Source: Trichoplax sp. H2
Taxonomy: Eukaryota > Placozoa > Uniplacotomia > Trichoplacea
Length of the DNA: 64,000 nucleotides
Direction: 5' to 3'
Assembly (NCBI GenBank): GCA_003344405.1
Contig: NOWV01000119.1
Span: forward strand, 62,001-126,000
The notes beneath the pieces are model-generated. The model made no database searches and had not been told where the DNA came from. It worked only from the letters and a program-made list of their open reading frames with translations. Made by a program: the position numbers and the translations under genes. Below are positions 1 to 12,200 of this stretch, one piece after another; position 1 is the stretch's first letter; every line of letters begins with the position of its first letter.

Positions 1-102
1 AAATTTACACAATAATATTTAATAGCTATTCAGTAGAAACATGATCACTAGTTGTTCGTCATACCAAGACTGATCAATGATCGATATTGCAATGGACGAT
101 TA

Positions 103-1187
103 TTACCCTTGCTGTTTTAAGCTTCTTAAAGGCTTATCTAGATGGCGGCAAAGTATTTGTGCCTACAGTAAGATATAAAAACAGTAATGTTAGTAAAACT
201 TACGTCGTAGATATCACGATTACAACTATATGCAACTGTAAATATTCATAGATGATCTTGTTAAATAATTTAGAAATTTAGACCATAAATTTATAATAAT
301 AACAATTTCATCAATCTCTTGGTTTAAAAAGGCCTGCATGTCTTAACCTTTGCTTTAATTAAACCCATAGCGGCCGAAGGCTTGGCAAATATGCATAACA
401 ACATGTTGGCAGCGTTAGAGATGACAACCTGACCATCCTACAGTTATAACCCATTATTTTAATATCAGAAATAAGTTGGACTGATCATAATGCTATCGGG
501 AAAGATGCATTCGTAGTCATTCTATCATCGTTTAGGCGTAAAACAAATTAAATTAACAATGAAAAATTTTTGTGCTATACCTTTCCATCGATCATAATCA
601 TGTCTAAGTCATCAGAATACAATACCATTTGACCTAGGTGTACATAGGAGGACCAAATATTTGATGCGATAGCTGCAGAGGAAGTTGAATCTTCATCTGT
701 ATTTCGATTGGTATAAGCAACTAATGATCCTTCTAATGTCATAAGCCTATAAATAGACAGAATATTAATATGTTTCGTGTTATACAGCAATGCCTAATTC
801 ATTAACTATACACTATCATTCCTTTTAAACGTGATGGTAATGAACTACCCATGGCTGCAAAAGATTAATATCACAGATTCAAGATTGAAAATCTCAATCA
901 ATAATCAATTTAAAACTAGATTAAAATGAACTCATGAATCAGTATAGGCATTTGAATATCTTAATCAATACTTCATTTTAAACTTGATGAAATGAATTCA
1001 CAAATCACTATGGCTATCCTATTTCGCCAGAAGTACACATAAGATAAAATAAAAAAGTTGCTGTTGAACAAGACATTTAACCAAGTACAATATTACGCTT
1101 ACTACGTTCTCGTACTTACACAATTCCAACGATATCAGAACTGTGAGCTTCATTCAAAATTTCGTGTAAAACTTTGGTTTTAAGCAT
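103..1187 (-). CDS. LAMTOR2: Ragulator subunit LAMTOR2 (p14/ROBLD3) homologue, 4 exons
   Basis: Roadblock/LC7-fold subunit of the Ragulator complex, which holds Rag GTPases and MAPK scaffolding (with LAMTOR3) on late endosomes and lysosomes. Exons on the minus strand are 1187-1120, 746-581, 428-348 and 162-103. Introns have phases 2, 0 and 0, all GT-AG, and the product is 124 aa (human about 125). The ATG at 1185-1187 opens MLKTKVLHEIL, matching the family's MLRPKALTQVL start. Exon 2 carries the hallmark EGSLVAY and AAIASNIW stretch, exon 3 VVISNAANMLLCIFAK and GLIKAK, exon 4 AQILCRHLDKPL followed by TAA. Compared with vertebrates, about two residues are missing before the VVIS strand. No N-terminal lipid signal is expected, since LAMTOR1 anchors the complex. 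The identity rests on family knowledge plus clear collinear motifs; I am very sure of it. Confidence 0.95.
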
Positions 1188-1354
1188 ACAAGGCGATGAT
1201 ACTTCATTATCATAATCATTCATAGCTGGTAATCAACTCTAAAATTGTGGAATCCAATGAAAAGATGATCCAAATACGATTTCCACCCAAATAATTTATT
1301 AACAGTAAAGGAAAGTTAATGCGGCCTGCAATATCAAGCTTCCCGAACTGTCCA

Positions 1355-1480
1355 ACATACAGTACAGTACACTGTATAGTTGAGAATGCAATGTACTGTA
1401 CACTGTCAAAATTCATTTTTACTTTGTACTGTAGCAATTCTCGTTCTTTAATGAGTAATTACGAAGTACTGTACTGTAGA
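1355..1480. repeat. TACTGTA/ACAGTAC palindromic repeat cluster
   Basis: Direct and inverted copies of ACAGTAC/GTACTGT at 1355-1378, 1391-1405, about 1425 and 1466-1476. The first two groups are inverted with respect to each other around an AT-rich spacer and could fold as an imperfect hairpin. The same motif recurs at about 1656, 1956, 2622-2655 and massively at 40.0-40.4 kb. Confidence 0.7.
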
Positions 1481-2425
1481 CGTTGTACGAGTATTTTAAT
1501 GACGGATTCATGTAAATCAATTCTTTCTCTATCGACTGATACGAAATCTGTTATAAGATCAAATTTGTAATACAGTATATTTCATTTTCACAAAAATCCA
1601 TAAATATTAGCCCTTCCACCCTTCCACCCTGCACTATACTGCAAACTGTGCAATTCATACAGTACAGTATAGCAGAATGATTCCTTTAATGACTACTGAC
1701 GGTAGTAGGCTGTAATAGTACGTAGCCTATAAAATGGCCAATTTTGTCGAAATAGAGATCGTGTCTTCAACATCAATTTTAATATTATACGTCCAATAAG
1801 GGGTTTGTTTGACTCCGTAACTAATCACTAGAGACCTTCTTCTAAGTGTACATATATAATAATCCTCTATTACTGTAAAAAATTCCAATACATTATTTCG
1901 CCAAAGTTTTGCCAACAATGAGAATTATTGACCGAGCAGCTACTGCACAGTACCCTGTAGTACAGTACAGTACAGTATACAAAGTAGTACACACAGTCCA
2001 GTAGCTTGAGTGCATTACTTTGATGCAGAATTCTCCTCTAGTCATCATCGGGAATTGTTGACTTGCACATAGGGATTCGGCAAGCATTGTGTACCAGCAA
2101 TCATAAGACAGAAAATAGAATTGAATCATTACGTTAACTCGTTGAAGTTATGGTTAGTTACCGAGTACACCATACAGTAATCAAAGTACAAAAAGGGACG
2201 CTATACAGCTCGTCAAGCTCACAGGCCCAGACAGGATTTGCTGTAAGAATTTTCCTCCAAGTATCCCTATTCCTGTGAGGTCGAAAACTGGAATATGTAC
2301 TGCTTACTGTAGTTAGTTTGAAAGTTTTTTTTATCATATTCACGGAGGAAAGAATGACAACACGGAGTTGACTAGCGACTAATAATTCATCAAAAAGGAC
2401 AGAGGCATTCATAGCAAGGAATGGG

Positions 2426-2432
2426 AAAAAAA
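2426..2432 (-). terminator. Pol III oligo-T terminator of the tRNA gene
   Basis: Seven consecutive T residues on the minus strand, starting 9 nt downstream of the tRNA-Leu 3' end. This is the usual RNA polymerase III termination signal. Confidence 0.8.
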
Positions 2433-2440
2433 TTAGGCCC

Positions 2441-2562
2441 TGTCAGAAGTGGGATTCGAACCCACGCCCACATACGTGGACCAGAATTCTCTCTCGCTTT
2501 ATATTACGAGAAGACATATTGAGTCTTGAGTCTGGCGCCTTAGACCGCTCGGCCATCCTGAC
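2441..2562 (-). tRNA. tRNA-Leu(CAA) with a 38-nt intron
   Basis: Nuclear tRNA-Leu decoding UUG. Exons are 2562-2525 and 2486-2441 on the minus strand; the intron is 2524-2487, placed after position 37, the canonical spot. The 5' half GTCAGGATGGCCGAG... pairs with the 3' ...CTTCTGAC acceptor strand, with discriminator A. The anticodon stem CCAGA/TCTGG encloses CTCAAGT with anticodon CAA at 2526-2528. A class II variable arm is present. Internal promoters are intact: the A box spans the D arm (GGCCGAGCGG) and the B box is GGTTCGAATCC. The mature sequence is almost identical to animal tRNA-Leu(CAA). The intron starts ACTCAA, repeating the anticodon-loop sequence just before it. Confidence 0.97.
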
Positions 2563-2980
2563 ATACCTTAGATAGGACGGGAATTTTTTGTCTTTTAAAT
2601 CAATCACGTAACAGCTTTCAGCGAAGTACTGTACTATACGGTACAGTGTACAGTAGGGGTGTTACAGTCCAAAGTTCCCATATCAATCAACTGCTTTCCA
2701 TACCATGGCCGTTAATGAACTCTAAATACAGCTTTCAGTATAGCCAACGATAAACTGAATGGAATAGCATTACTAAAAACCTACAGTACTATAAATATTG
2801 TCTACTGTAACAACAACGCACTGTAGTGCAATCGTGGCACTTTTCCATTGCAAGATCGATCGATGGGCGATTGGCAAGTTGGAGAAATTTTCATCGCAAG
2901 CCATTCGATTATCCCTTCTGATTGACATTTACAACATCTTCGCTTGCATTCTGAGCTTCATCTATCAACCCATAGCAGCC
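2563..2980. other. Intergenic between tRNA-Leu and GOSR2
   Basis: Probably holds the promoter and 5' UTR of GOSR2 on the plus strand. A cluster of GTACTGTAC/TACAGTGTACAG repeats lies at about 2622-2655. No TATA box was evident near the ATG. Nothing else recognised. Confidence 0.5.
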
Positions 2981-5900
2981 ATGGATATTCTACTAAATCA
3001 AACCAATAGGTATTTGTTTTTATACGCTCTAAAACCAAAGGGGAAATTGCTATTTATTATGGTTATGATGGTGACACTATCCAGACATATATTGAAATTG
3101 AGACTTGAGAGATTAGATCACTGTATCGCAGTTAAAATGTTTCCTATACCTTATCAGCTATTTCTATACAAATTTGTATAGAATTATCTCTTAAAGTATC
3201 GTTTACTTTATGATTCAATACTACAGGTATATTGGTACTACTCCAACGATTCCACTAGTTTTATCTTTGATATAGCTAAGTTGTAAAGTAAATGATTCGT
3301 AGGAATGTTTCCGAATAAGTGATTGGACTAACTCTACATTATTATACGTGTCGATCATAGATTAATCCATGAAATTCAAAGTTATCTTCAGCAAATTGCC
3401 TACCAAGACGATGAGCAAGCCAAAGGTATCTAGTGATAGTAAACTATTGTATCATGTGTACACAACAATTTTATTGCTATTTCCATGGCTATGTAGCTAT
3501 CTATAGGAAATTGATTGCGTCGTCAGTTGTCGTACTAAGTGATGTTGCCCTCCTACTTAGCCAAATAATTCCTTATTCGCGTAATGATATTGTTAGCCAC
3601 ATTTAATCAATCGATATACAGTCTTATGATCATACGATTGTGGGTATAAAATTCGATCTCACTCTTGGATTATTAAATCAGTTAGTGAAAATGGCATTAC
3701 TTGCCGACTCCAGCAATTATCCACAAATTGTGAAAAATTACAAATTCAAGTTTCCAAGTTGCCTGCAGCTCAACGCCAAAATGTAAAATAGTAAGGAATG
3801 GATTTGATACAGTAATTCTAATAACTGATTAATAATTATCCTGCACCGATTGTAATAAATGTTACAATGGATAGATTAGCCATCTATATATTAATTGACT
3901 ATAGCATTTTAGTAAGCCTGTAATAAAGCCAGTTCCGAAGTTTAAAAGTATAATGGCAATCATACAGTATATCCCTATGAGACGAAGTACTATCGCCAAT
4001 TCTAATTTCCATTACAAACATTACTATACCGCTACTGTCTAACCACATACATAGTTCCAAATTTTAATTACCGTTGCTCTAAAATTTGGGGAACTGGATA
4101 TCATTTAGAGAGAGTGAAACTTTTGCCTTAATATCTGTTCTGTATATAGTAACTGAATTTATTTAGATACACGTATGCGTCTAGAACATATCCAGTAGGC
4201 CGGATCAGATTGCAGAATGTTAAAAAACTTCAATCTTAGACAATTCCATATCTTGCTATATTACTGTCACAAACTCGTCTTTGTGATCCGACTAAACTAT
4301 TTTACTAGCTACCTAGCGAGCTCCTACCAACTAAGGAGATAAAGTAATACTCTGAATTAGACTGACTACTGTCTCACAAGTACTATAAGTGGCTAGAAGT
4401 TTGTTAAGCTTTTTAAGAGTCTTTATTCTAAGTGTATATATACAAATAGTATGAACCTTCGTGTACAACGAAGAGATAGTAACTGAGCAATCAAAACGTT
4501 ACATTAGCTTGTATACATTTGCCATAAACTAATGGGGCATTGTTGAAATATGCCGGTTCTACAATTTTACTTACGTTAGTATTAGAATGAAAGATAAATT
4601 TATAATATAACACATTATAGAATCTAACAGTAAACAACCTTAATTAATATAAATCAATTAACGATCAATTAAGACCTAGAGAATCCGCACTACTAAATCA
4701 TTTAAGAGACTCAAATTAATAATAACTCAATAATGAGTAAGGTTGGTGCTAAATTAAATATCATAATAAACATAATCATGTCATAGTCCATTATCACATC
4801 CAACTAGAAATTAATTTGCACATAACAAGAATTAATATCCTGACAATTACATTATCATTAGTCCCTCCAAGTTTAAATAACGGTTAAAAACTTAAAGAAT
4901 TGACGATAGTGTAATATAGGATGATATGGAATTATCTAAGCATGATAATTTTAAATTATGCGCTTTCTGGATTGGCCTAATATCCAGTTATCAATAATTA
5001 TAATAAAATTGTTAATATTATTCTCGTATTATCTCCAAGTTAGTAATATGCAGACATCTGCAAACAATCGTAGCTTAGTCAAATCGAATCCCTGATAATT
5101 TTAACCGTATTAAAGCTATTCTTGATAAGATAATTGTAACCTCAAATTCATCTCTTATGATAGCCGAATAGATCAAGTGGTATATGATTACAAACACTTA
5201 CAATCTGGATATAATCAATATCTTCAAGCTAAAGAAACAAAGGTAGATCTTTTTAAGTTAATAGCAATAAAATGAATGGGCCCTGTTCTCAATTTGTCAT
5301 TTTAATTACAATAAACGGGTTCTTATAAAATCATTACCATTCTTCTTCAATAATTTTCTAACATCTTTTCTTATTATTATATTTCTAGCAGCGAGAGGCT
5401 AGAGAGCGAGAAGAACTCTTATCCCAAGACTATAAAACCAATGCATGTATTTAGCTTAGTTATAATATTTTTTCAACGTAGTCTTTTCATTATTACCGTA
5501 CATCTCAGTTAGGTAATTAAGTAATATGTAGATTACATTATCCTTTCTATCCATTTCAGCAAGAGACAGCTATCGATATGGACAATTCTTTATTACATAA
5601 TCGATCACTGACAAATGCAAATCGACAAATGGACGATTTGCTTACTTCTGGTGCAAATATCATGTCGGATATTAATAACCAAAAAAGCATTCTAAAGGTA
5701 GATACAGTAATATTCAATCTGCTGATTTCTCTATTTTCCAAAAATTTATATCACTCCATTTAACTCAATTCTGCGCCCTGAAAATTTAATTAAAAGTAAA
5801 TAATGCTATCGCGTTATTATTTTACCGCTGTGATAATTTTAACTGTGCTTAATTAGCATGATATAAAAGAATGCTTCGCTAAATTCTGATTATGCATCCA

Positions 5901-6317
5901 TCACTACCTACTAGAATACCCATAAAAGGTTATTAGATATCGGCAATACGTTAGGATTATCCACGACCGTCATGAGAATGATCAATAAACGAGCTGCTCA
6001 GGTAACGTACAAAACGATACCTTAAAATTCCTCTATTTTTTTAAGTGATGTTGGCATTACCGTTGTATTGTCATTACATCTTATTGGATTCAACGGTAAT
6101 GGTAAATATTTTTATCTTGGTACTTTTGTTAATGATTAACTATTGCTTTCTACACTATCACCTTTTGAAAGAGTTATGATTACTCTATGGCATCTAACAC
6201 ATAAATATTTCGTTTAATTTTCTATTTTAAATTTTTGTATAGGATTACAGGATATTTATCGCTGGAGTTATAGTGTGCTGTTTGTTTATGTATGTGATCA
6301 TAAAGTATCTAACATAA
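2981..6317 (+). CDS. GOSR2: Membrin / Golgi SNAP receptor complex member 2, 8 exons
   Basis: Qb-SNARE of the ER-to-Golgi and intra-Golgi fusion complex, tail-anchored in the cis-Golgi. Exons: 2981-3009, 3361-3425, 3682-3790, 5164-5242, 5392-5442, 5560-5697, 5915-6001, 6243-6317. The product is 210 aa (human 212). It starts MDILLNQTN, like the family MDPLFQQTH. An N-terminal helical bundle follows (exons 2-4, including LIHEIQSYL and RIDQVVYDYKHLQ), then the SNARE motif over residues about 118-186 with zero-layer Gln152, the family-typical LGLSTTVMR, and a C-terminal membrane anchor at residues 190-209. All joints keep frame. The exon 5 acceptor is a NAGNAG (TAGCAG), so one extra Gln is possible. 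The exon 5 donor appears to be GC (GCATGT) rather than GT; the only nearby GT donor would need a weaker downstream acceptor. The plus-strand frame 2798-3181 spanning exon 1 is a shadow. Confidence 0.95.
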
Positions 6318-7219
6318 TTTACTTATTGATAACATATATAATATTGTACAGAATTAGGATTCATTTACCTAATAGCAGCATAACGTTGTATGCTTGAGTT
6401 CATCCTATAACGTATATTAATTTAATTAGATGAAAATTTATGAATACGTCCTTTAAAAGAAATATCTTATATCTGCTATCTATCTCATCGATTACTATTA
6501 TACGTATATCTCCTATCATTAAATTTGTTGGTAAATATGTTCGAAAGTTGTGTAAACGCGCATGCATGACTTTTTCGAGTCCTATCTGATGTTACAACCT
6601 GTTAACGTAAATTACGATAATTGCAATAGGTAATAATTGCTTATATTTGAGTCACTATATACTCTTCGAAGTTAAATCTATAAAGTATTATTACTATAAA
6701 CGTATACGTAATCTATTTTTAATTGTAACCCCTGTAAGGTTCATACCTTAGTTATGATTACTTTGATTTAATCCATATCTTTTGCAATATCTTACATTCG
6801 TTTTCTGAAAATGTAACAAGATAACTACAGAAATCGTATTACTTATATTATTTTTAAGTATAAATAAAGAATAGGTCTACTTTGCTATTTCATTATGCTT
6901 CCTCTTAATAGCCTAATATCTCAGGAATTCAAAATGTGTACGCTGAAGATTGCATATTTGCCAGAGGGAGAATTATGATCAAAATCGTATTGAATGACTA
7001 TATCATTTGATAGTGTAGATTACACTATGAGCCGTTTCACAAACTTCCTAAATACTTTTATATAACTTCATATTCTAACTTAAATAATTCAGAACTGTTA
7101 AAAACATTTCAGTGTACTAACTAAACAAACTGAGCCGATATAGAGCAAGTAAGGAGATCGCGATAAAAATCTAGGCTATTCGCAATCCTCACATAACATC
7201 GTATTATACTGTATTAATG
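6318..7219. other. Intergenic, GOSR2 3' side to LTR
   Basis: AT-rich. Possible polyadenylation signals (AATAAA near 6865) lie downstream of GOSR2. No other gene seen. Confidence 0.5.
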
Positions 7220-7659
7220 TGTCACGGTAAGAACTACCGTGAAGAAATAGCCATCTAAGTTTGGTTAATATAATATAGTGATAATATATTACAACTAGTT
7301 ACTTACAGTAGGAATTACTTTAATTATAAATGTGTTACAGTAAATTTAATGCTGTGCTGTAATGTGCACTGAAATGATTCTGTGCATGAACATATTGTAG
7401 TCCGACTGTGAAAATTAGTTAGTAGATGTTTTCACCTAAGTATTTTTATAAGATGACTCGTGAATGTTAGCTGCTGTAGAAGGGTATATAAGCCCGTCTG
7501 ATAGTTAAATAAAGTAGTTCTCAATTGTATAGTTGCTTTAACGTAGAAGCAAAGGCGTCTAAATTCTTGTGAGGTAGTTAAGGGATACTGAATCCCAGAG
7601 ACTATGGTAATTTGGAGATTTGTTTTACGTTATCCTCGTCACGAAGCTGGTTTGTGACA
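7220..7659 (+). mobile_element. Solo LTR, copy 1, with 5-bp target duplication
   Basis: A 440-bp long terminal repeat beginning TGTCAC and ending GTGACA, flanked by perfect 5-bp target-site duplications TAATG (7215-7219 and 7660-7664). The 5' end is a perfect hairpin, TCACGGTA/TACCGTGA. The 3' end carries TCAC...GTGA. A core promoter TATATAAG lies at about 7495-7502, followed by an AATAAA-type signal about 15 bp later, the usual LTR arrangement of TATA box then polyadenylation signal. No internal retrotransposon sequence is attached on either side, so it is a solo LTR left by recombination. A 5-bp duplication with TG...CA ends fits Ty3/gypsy or BEL-type elements; the clade cannot be told from the LTR alone. 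Confidence 0.93.
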
Positions 7660-8581
7660 TAATGTTACTTTAATATCTAAACATATCGGTATATGTGTGC
7701 ACTAATACCGGTTATAAAGGCTACTTACTAGTAGCGATTCGTGATAATTATGGTTGGAAATACCTCATCGAGCAGCAAAGAAAATATTAAAGACAGATGA
7801 CATAGTAAATTTTTATTAATTCTTTTAATGTGATCGCGAATCGCAATAATTTTTACTGCATATCATATGTACAATTGAAGTAATCTCAATTTAAAAAGCA
7901 TACCATAAAATACTACTTTCTAATATGATGAATATTCTTGAACAATATTAGAATCGTCATCCTAAAAGTAGCAACCATGTAGAACTTTGAGATATCATTA
8001 AGTTAGTTTGCTATCGTTAAATTAAAGCATGTCATAACATTTTCTCGTTACAATATCAATATACTATAACTATCACATACTTATCTACAATAAATTGCAG
8101 TTCAATTAGCAACACTTTTGCTTACATATGACAGGATTACTAATATAACATAGTAAATTTTGTAGCCATGCTATGAAATTATTTGAAGACGGGTATAGCT
8201 GAGCATCATTTACAGCTATTATTATGCATAGACTATCGAAAAGGCAATAGTCAATTGCTATAAAAGTTTAAATTAAATATATAAGTAAATAGCTATAATT
8301 ATATTATATTATTGGCAGAAATAGATTTAATATTACCATAATTAATACAGATTTGACATTAAGTTATCAGTCTAACGCTATTATTCAGTTCTAAATAGCG
8401 AATCACTTTCCATACGTAATATTATGGAGAGCATAGTGCCTTTAGTTGAAATAAAGCATTGGGAGACTCGAGATTTTTCAATTGAAGTGGAAATAATATT
8501 TTCAAATAGCTTAAAAAGTAATATAATTTCTTAGCTGCTGTAAATGACTAGGCAATATAGATTTATTTAATGATCCATAGA
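7660..8581. other. Intergenic, nothing recognised
   Basis: AT-rich stretch between the solo LTR and the orphan exon. No coding, RNA or repeat signal that I can support. Confidence 0.4.
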
Positions 8582-8833
8582 TTATGACTTAGAATCAGTA
8601 GAGGATATACGAGCATATGGTCTCATTTCGTCCGAAATTGCAATCAAATATGCAAAATTAAAAACTAATGAACTATCCGATGCAATCATTCTATCTACAG
8701 TATTAAATGCAATACTGTACGAATTCTTCGATCTTACATGAACAAGATTAGAAAGCGCAATTTCCTGCAGTTCGCATTTTTTTACATCAAATGGTACCAC
8801 TATACACCCGCAAAAAGGTATCGAAATCACTTT
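8582..8833 (-). CDS. Unidentified terminal exon, 83 codons plus stop
   Basis: An open frame that starts right after a good acceptor (pyrimidine-rich tract then ACAG, exon first base 8833) and ends with TAA at 8584-8582. Intron phase is 0. Codon choice looks coding and Cys/Val/Ile-rich near the start (IPFCGCIVVPFDV), then polar, ending ISSTDSKS. There is no in-frame ATG near the beginning, so it should be the last exon of a gene or an alternative one. Only about 440 bp separate it from the end of the GABA-B-like gene, which reads the same way and whose penultimate exon (9809-9660) also ends in phase 0. It could therefore be an alternative 3' exon of that receptor, or belong to a small separate gene with a mini-exon near 8930. 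I do not recognise the protein. Confidence 0.4.
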   Translation of the reverse strand, partial: KVISIPFCGCIVVPFDVKKCELQEIALSNLVHVRSKNSYSIAFNTVDRMIASDSSLVFNFAYLIAISDEMRPYARISSTDSKS

Positions 8834-9274
8834 CTGTTAAAATTTTGTATCGAAAGATTGATATGGAATAAATAACATGAGAATTACGACAAAATTTGTT
8901 TTGAAGCAATGTACAACTCTTAGACACGTAATCATATTTTCTTAATGATTAACCTACTATAATACAAATTTATCAATGGAGAGTATCCATATTTTAGTTA
9001 GTCATCATATTAGAAATAAAATTGCTATTAGCATGAATATTTTTAAACGAACTTTACAGTATCGATAGCCATAGCATTTTTAATTTAAAGTAAAAGGTAC
9101 AATTATAGCAAAGCCACTTAGTCATACATATTCTTTCAATATTTTCCGACTGTTATTTCATCATTCTGATAGAAATTAAATCATATAATCTAATAACTTA
9201 AATAAATTATATTAAAATTTGAAGTTTGATATCTAAAAAATACATAAATACCAAGACTTGTTAAGATTAAAATA

Positions 9275-12200
9275 TTAATCCGTAAGAATCTGGGGCGAAG
9301 CACAACCAGTTTCATGGTCAGTTGTATCATCGTAATCCGTGTAGTCAGTTACGCAATTGATATTCTCAATTGCGGAGGGTTTATCTTTTTTATTAAGTAG
9401 CCTTCTTAATTCATCAATAGTATTGTTTTTCTAATGAAATATCAATAAAAATTAAAGTTTAGATAATTAAGATAAGATTCGAGATAATTTACATCTAAAG
9501 AAATAAGACAGATATATTTATCATTGATGCTGTCAATAATATGAATGGCTCCTTGATTGTGTACGGTAATACTTCTAAATACTTTTTTATGGGTAAATGA
9601 AATATATAACTGCAAAAAAATGATATACATCTAACAACATAACTAAACTGCCTATTTACCCGATGCAAAGATGCTTCTAATCGTGTTACTTTGGATAATA
9701 AATCAGCTTCTTTAAAACTTGTCATCCGGTGAGGATAAATTGAACTTCCGCACTCGGTGATGGGCATGTTAGGATAAGTTATAGTTTCAGGAACGTTAAT
9801 TCTCTTCAGCTCTGTAATCTAAAGTATTAAAGTAATATTCTATCAAATAATAACTATATTACATTAAGTATTAAAGCTATCTAAATTATTATATTGTTAA
9901 CTATTAAATTCCATACAAGCATACCTAGCGGCAATAAGAATACTTGCTAAACTAACATAATTTATTTGCAGCATTTACGTTATAATTAACTTCAGTAATA
10001 TTACTAAAAGGAAATTTCAAGTTACCTTTGGGATAAAAACCAAGAATAATGTTGCAGTTGTACAAAAAATGATAAATACAGACATTAAAATAAAAGCTGC
10101 ACTTGGATAATCCTCCAAAACAGTTGATAATGGTATGCAAATTGCACATAAGATAACCACATTATAAACGGATGCACCGATATAACGTGAATCATTTAAC
10201 GCTGGTATACTGACTTTACGTGTCTCCCAGGCTAAATAAATACCAGCAATTAATAGTAAACCCTTGTAAGTATACAAAATCGTCAACCATATGCTAAAAT
10301 CACGACTTGCACACAACTCAATAACAGGGATCCGAACCGCATCGGAATCATTTAGGATTGGCTATACAAAAAATAATAAAAATAGCACGTATTTATTCCA
10401 ATGCTACCATATGTGAAATATCTGATGCAACTGAAATATTTATACTGCTACTTTATTTTGATTATACTGTAATAAGCTAGTATACAACCTGAAATCAGAA
10501 TCTGGCACATCTGCTTTCAATAATTGTGCATCAAATTAATAGATTCAGTAATTTTCAACTCAACATGGTAGCTAACCTTTTCTGCTAAATCTTTCGTTAC
10601 TCGCTGTAAAGGATCGACACCTTGCCATACCGATAATAAAACTATATCAGCTAAGAGGAGGAGACAAACACCTCCGAGTAGATGGGTATCAGTTAAGGCC
10701 CAAAGCTATAGTATTTCGTTTAAGGTAAAAGATAAAAAGATATTGCACAAGTTATATATAGGGTTTAAGCAATTGAAATTATATTTATAAATTTTTAGTA
10801 TCAATATTTGAAACCTACTGATAATTTTAATTTTTTGTTCTTGAATATCTTATATACGCGATAAGTTTTCGCAAATAGAGCACCAAATCCTAAGGTAAAG
10901 CCAAATACTGGTAACCAAGTTTTGACCTGCGTCGAAAAATGAAGATGATATTAATTAAAACTCTGAAACGCGCTACAAATATTGCAGATTGTAATACAGT
11001 GTGAAAATATATCAAATACTATCCAACAATTTCAATAATATGAACTAAGACTATACCACTGGAATTTATTATTATCATTAACTTAGAAAGAAACCGTAAA
11101 ATTAATATCATACTTACCACGCATACAGTAGAAAATTTAGAACCAGCTTGACTGGTTTTACTTGCATCCCCTGAAGTTAGTCCAAGAACGTAGACTGTAG
11201 AATATAGTAAGACCGAGCCAACTAAAATAATGTTGTTCAATCGTGGACTTGAAATTTTAATGAAACTAGAATATGAATTCAATGATAAGCTGAGCATTGT
11301 GTTGATAGATGTTGATTTTAAATTGTGTAATAGTCATTAGTAAAGCGCTTCTATAATTCCTGGCTAGCAGCTAAGTAAATATATACTTTTTACATATAGT
11401 GCTTCTCTATTACAGAATACCTGTTCTTGCGGTAGTAATTGTTGATAAAGAGGAAAATCAAGGCAACAACGATGCCAAATGATGTTAATACGCACATGAC
11501 AATGTATATAGGCGTCGATACATATTCCAGTGAGCGTATCATTACAGTAGAATCTTGCGGCTTTTTTCCATCTAATTTTGAAATTTAGAAATCATTCTAA
11601 TCGTACGTATATTCATCAAATTATAACACATTTTATCGCTATAGTATAACCATTATCACTTTAAAACTGTACTTACTAGGCCAGCTAATACTGTTGTTAC
11701 TCCACTGTAATATGGAGGTGGCCGCATAATAAAATCCAATAATGACTTTCTTGGGTTTTCCGTTACTATCTATATTATCCGTATTAAATGTCAGGAATGA
11801 TATTATTTACAATAAAATTCGTTTCTGTTTGCCTGGTGTTTGTATTCTAATAATTGTATCAAACAAATAGCTTCGAATTTTTATTTGCTAATACTCACAT
11901 CGCAATTGCGTAATGCTATCAACTCCAATGCGATCACCCTTACTGTCAAATTCCACAGGCCCCTACCGGTAACACAACGCTCATAAGTAATTATAAATAT
12001 AGTTCATACAACTAGAACATTAGCCTAGTTTAGTAGTGGTGCTAATATATAAACTAACTGACTATATATTACGTTGAAACAATTCATAAAGTCACTTATA
12101 TTAAATTGTTCTACTATCTCAAAATGCCGAATGTAGTACCGAGCATTTATAAATTTAATTACGTCGTATCCAACACTGGTAATGGCTGCATTACCGACTT

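Larger units (their letters stand above)
1188..2440. other. Intergenic, palindromic ACAGTAC repeats, possible decayed ORFs
   Basis: No supported gene. The stretch has scattered TACTGTA/ACAGTAC runs at about 1355-1405, 1655-1672 and 1955-1979. Three short minus-strand open frames (2412-2158, 2129-1893, 1918-1727) lie end to end in different frames. They look more coding-like than the surroundings but match nothing I recognise. Confidence 0.5.

Noticed and set aside
2798-3181. Long plus-strand frame (127 codons)
   Set aside because: It begins with TTG, and the real signal in it is GOSR2 exon 1 (2981-3009), which leaves the frame at a GTATTT donor.
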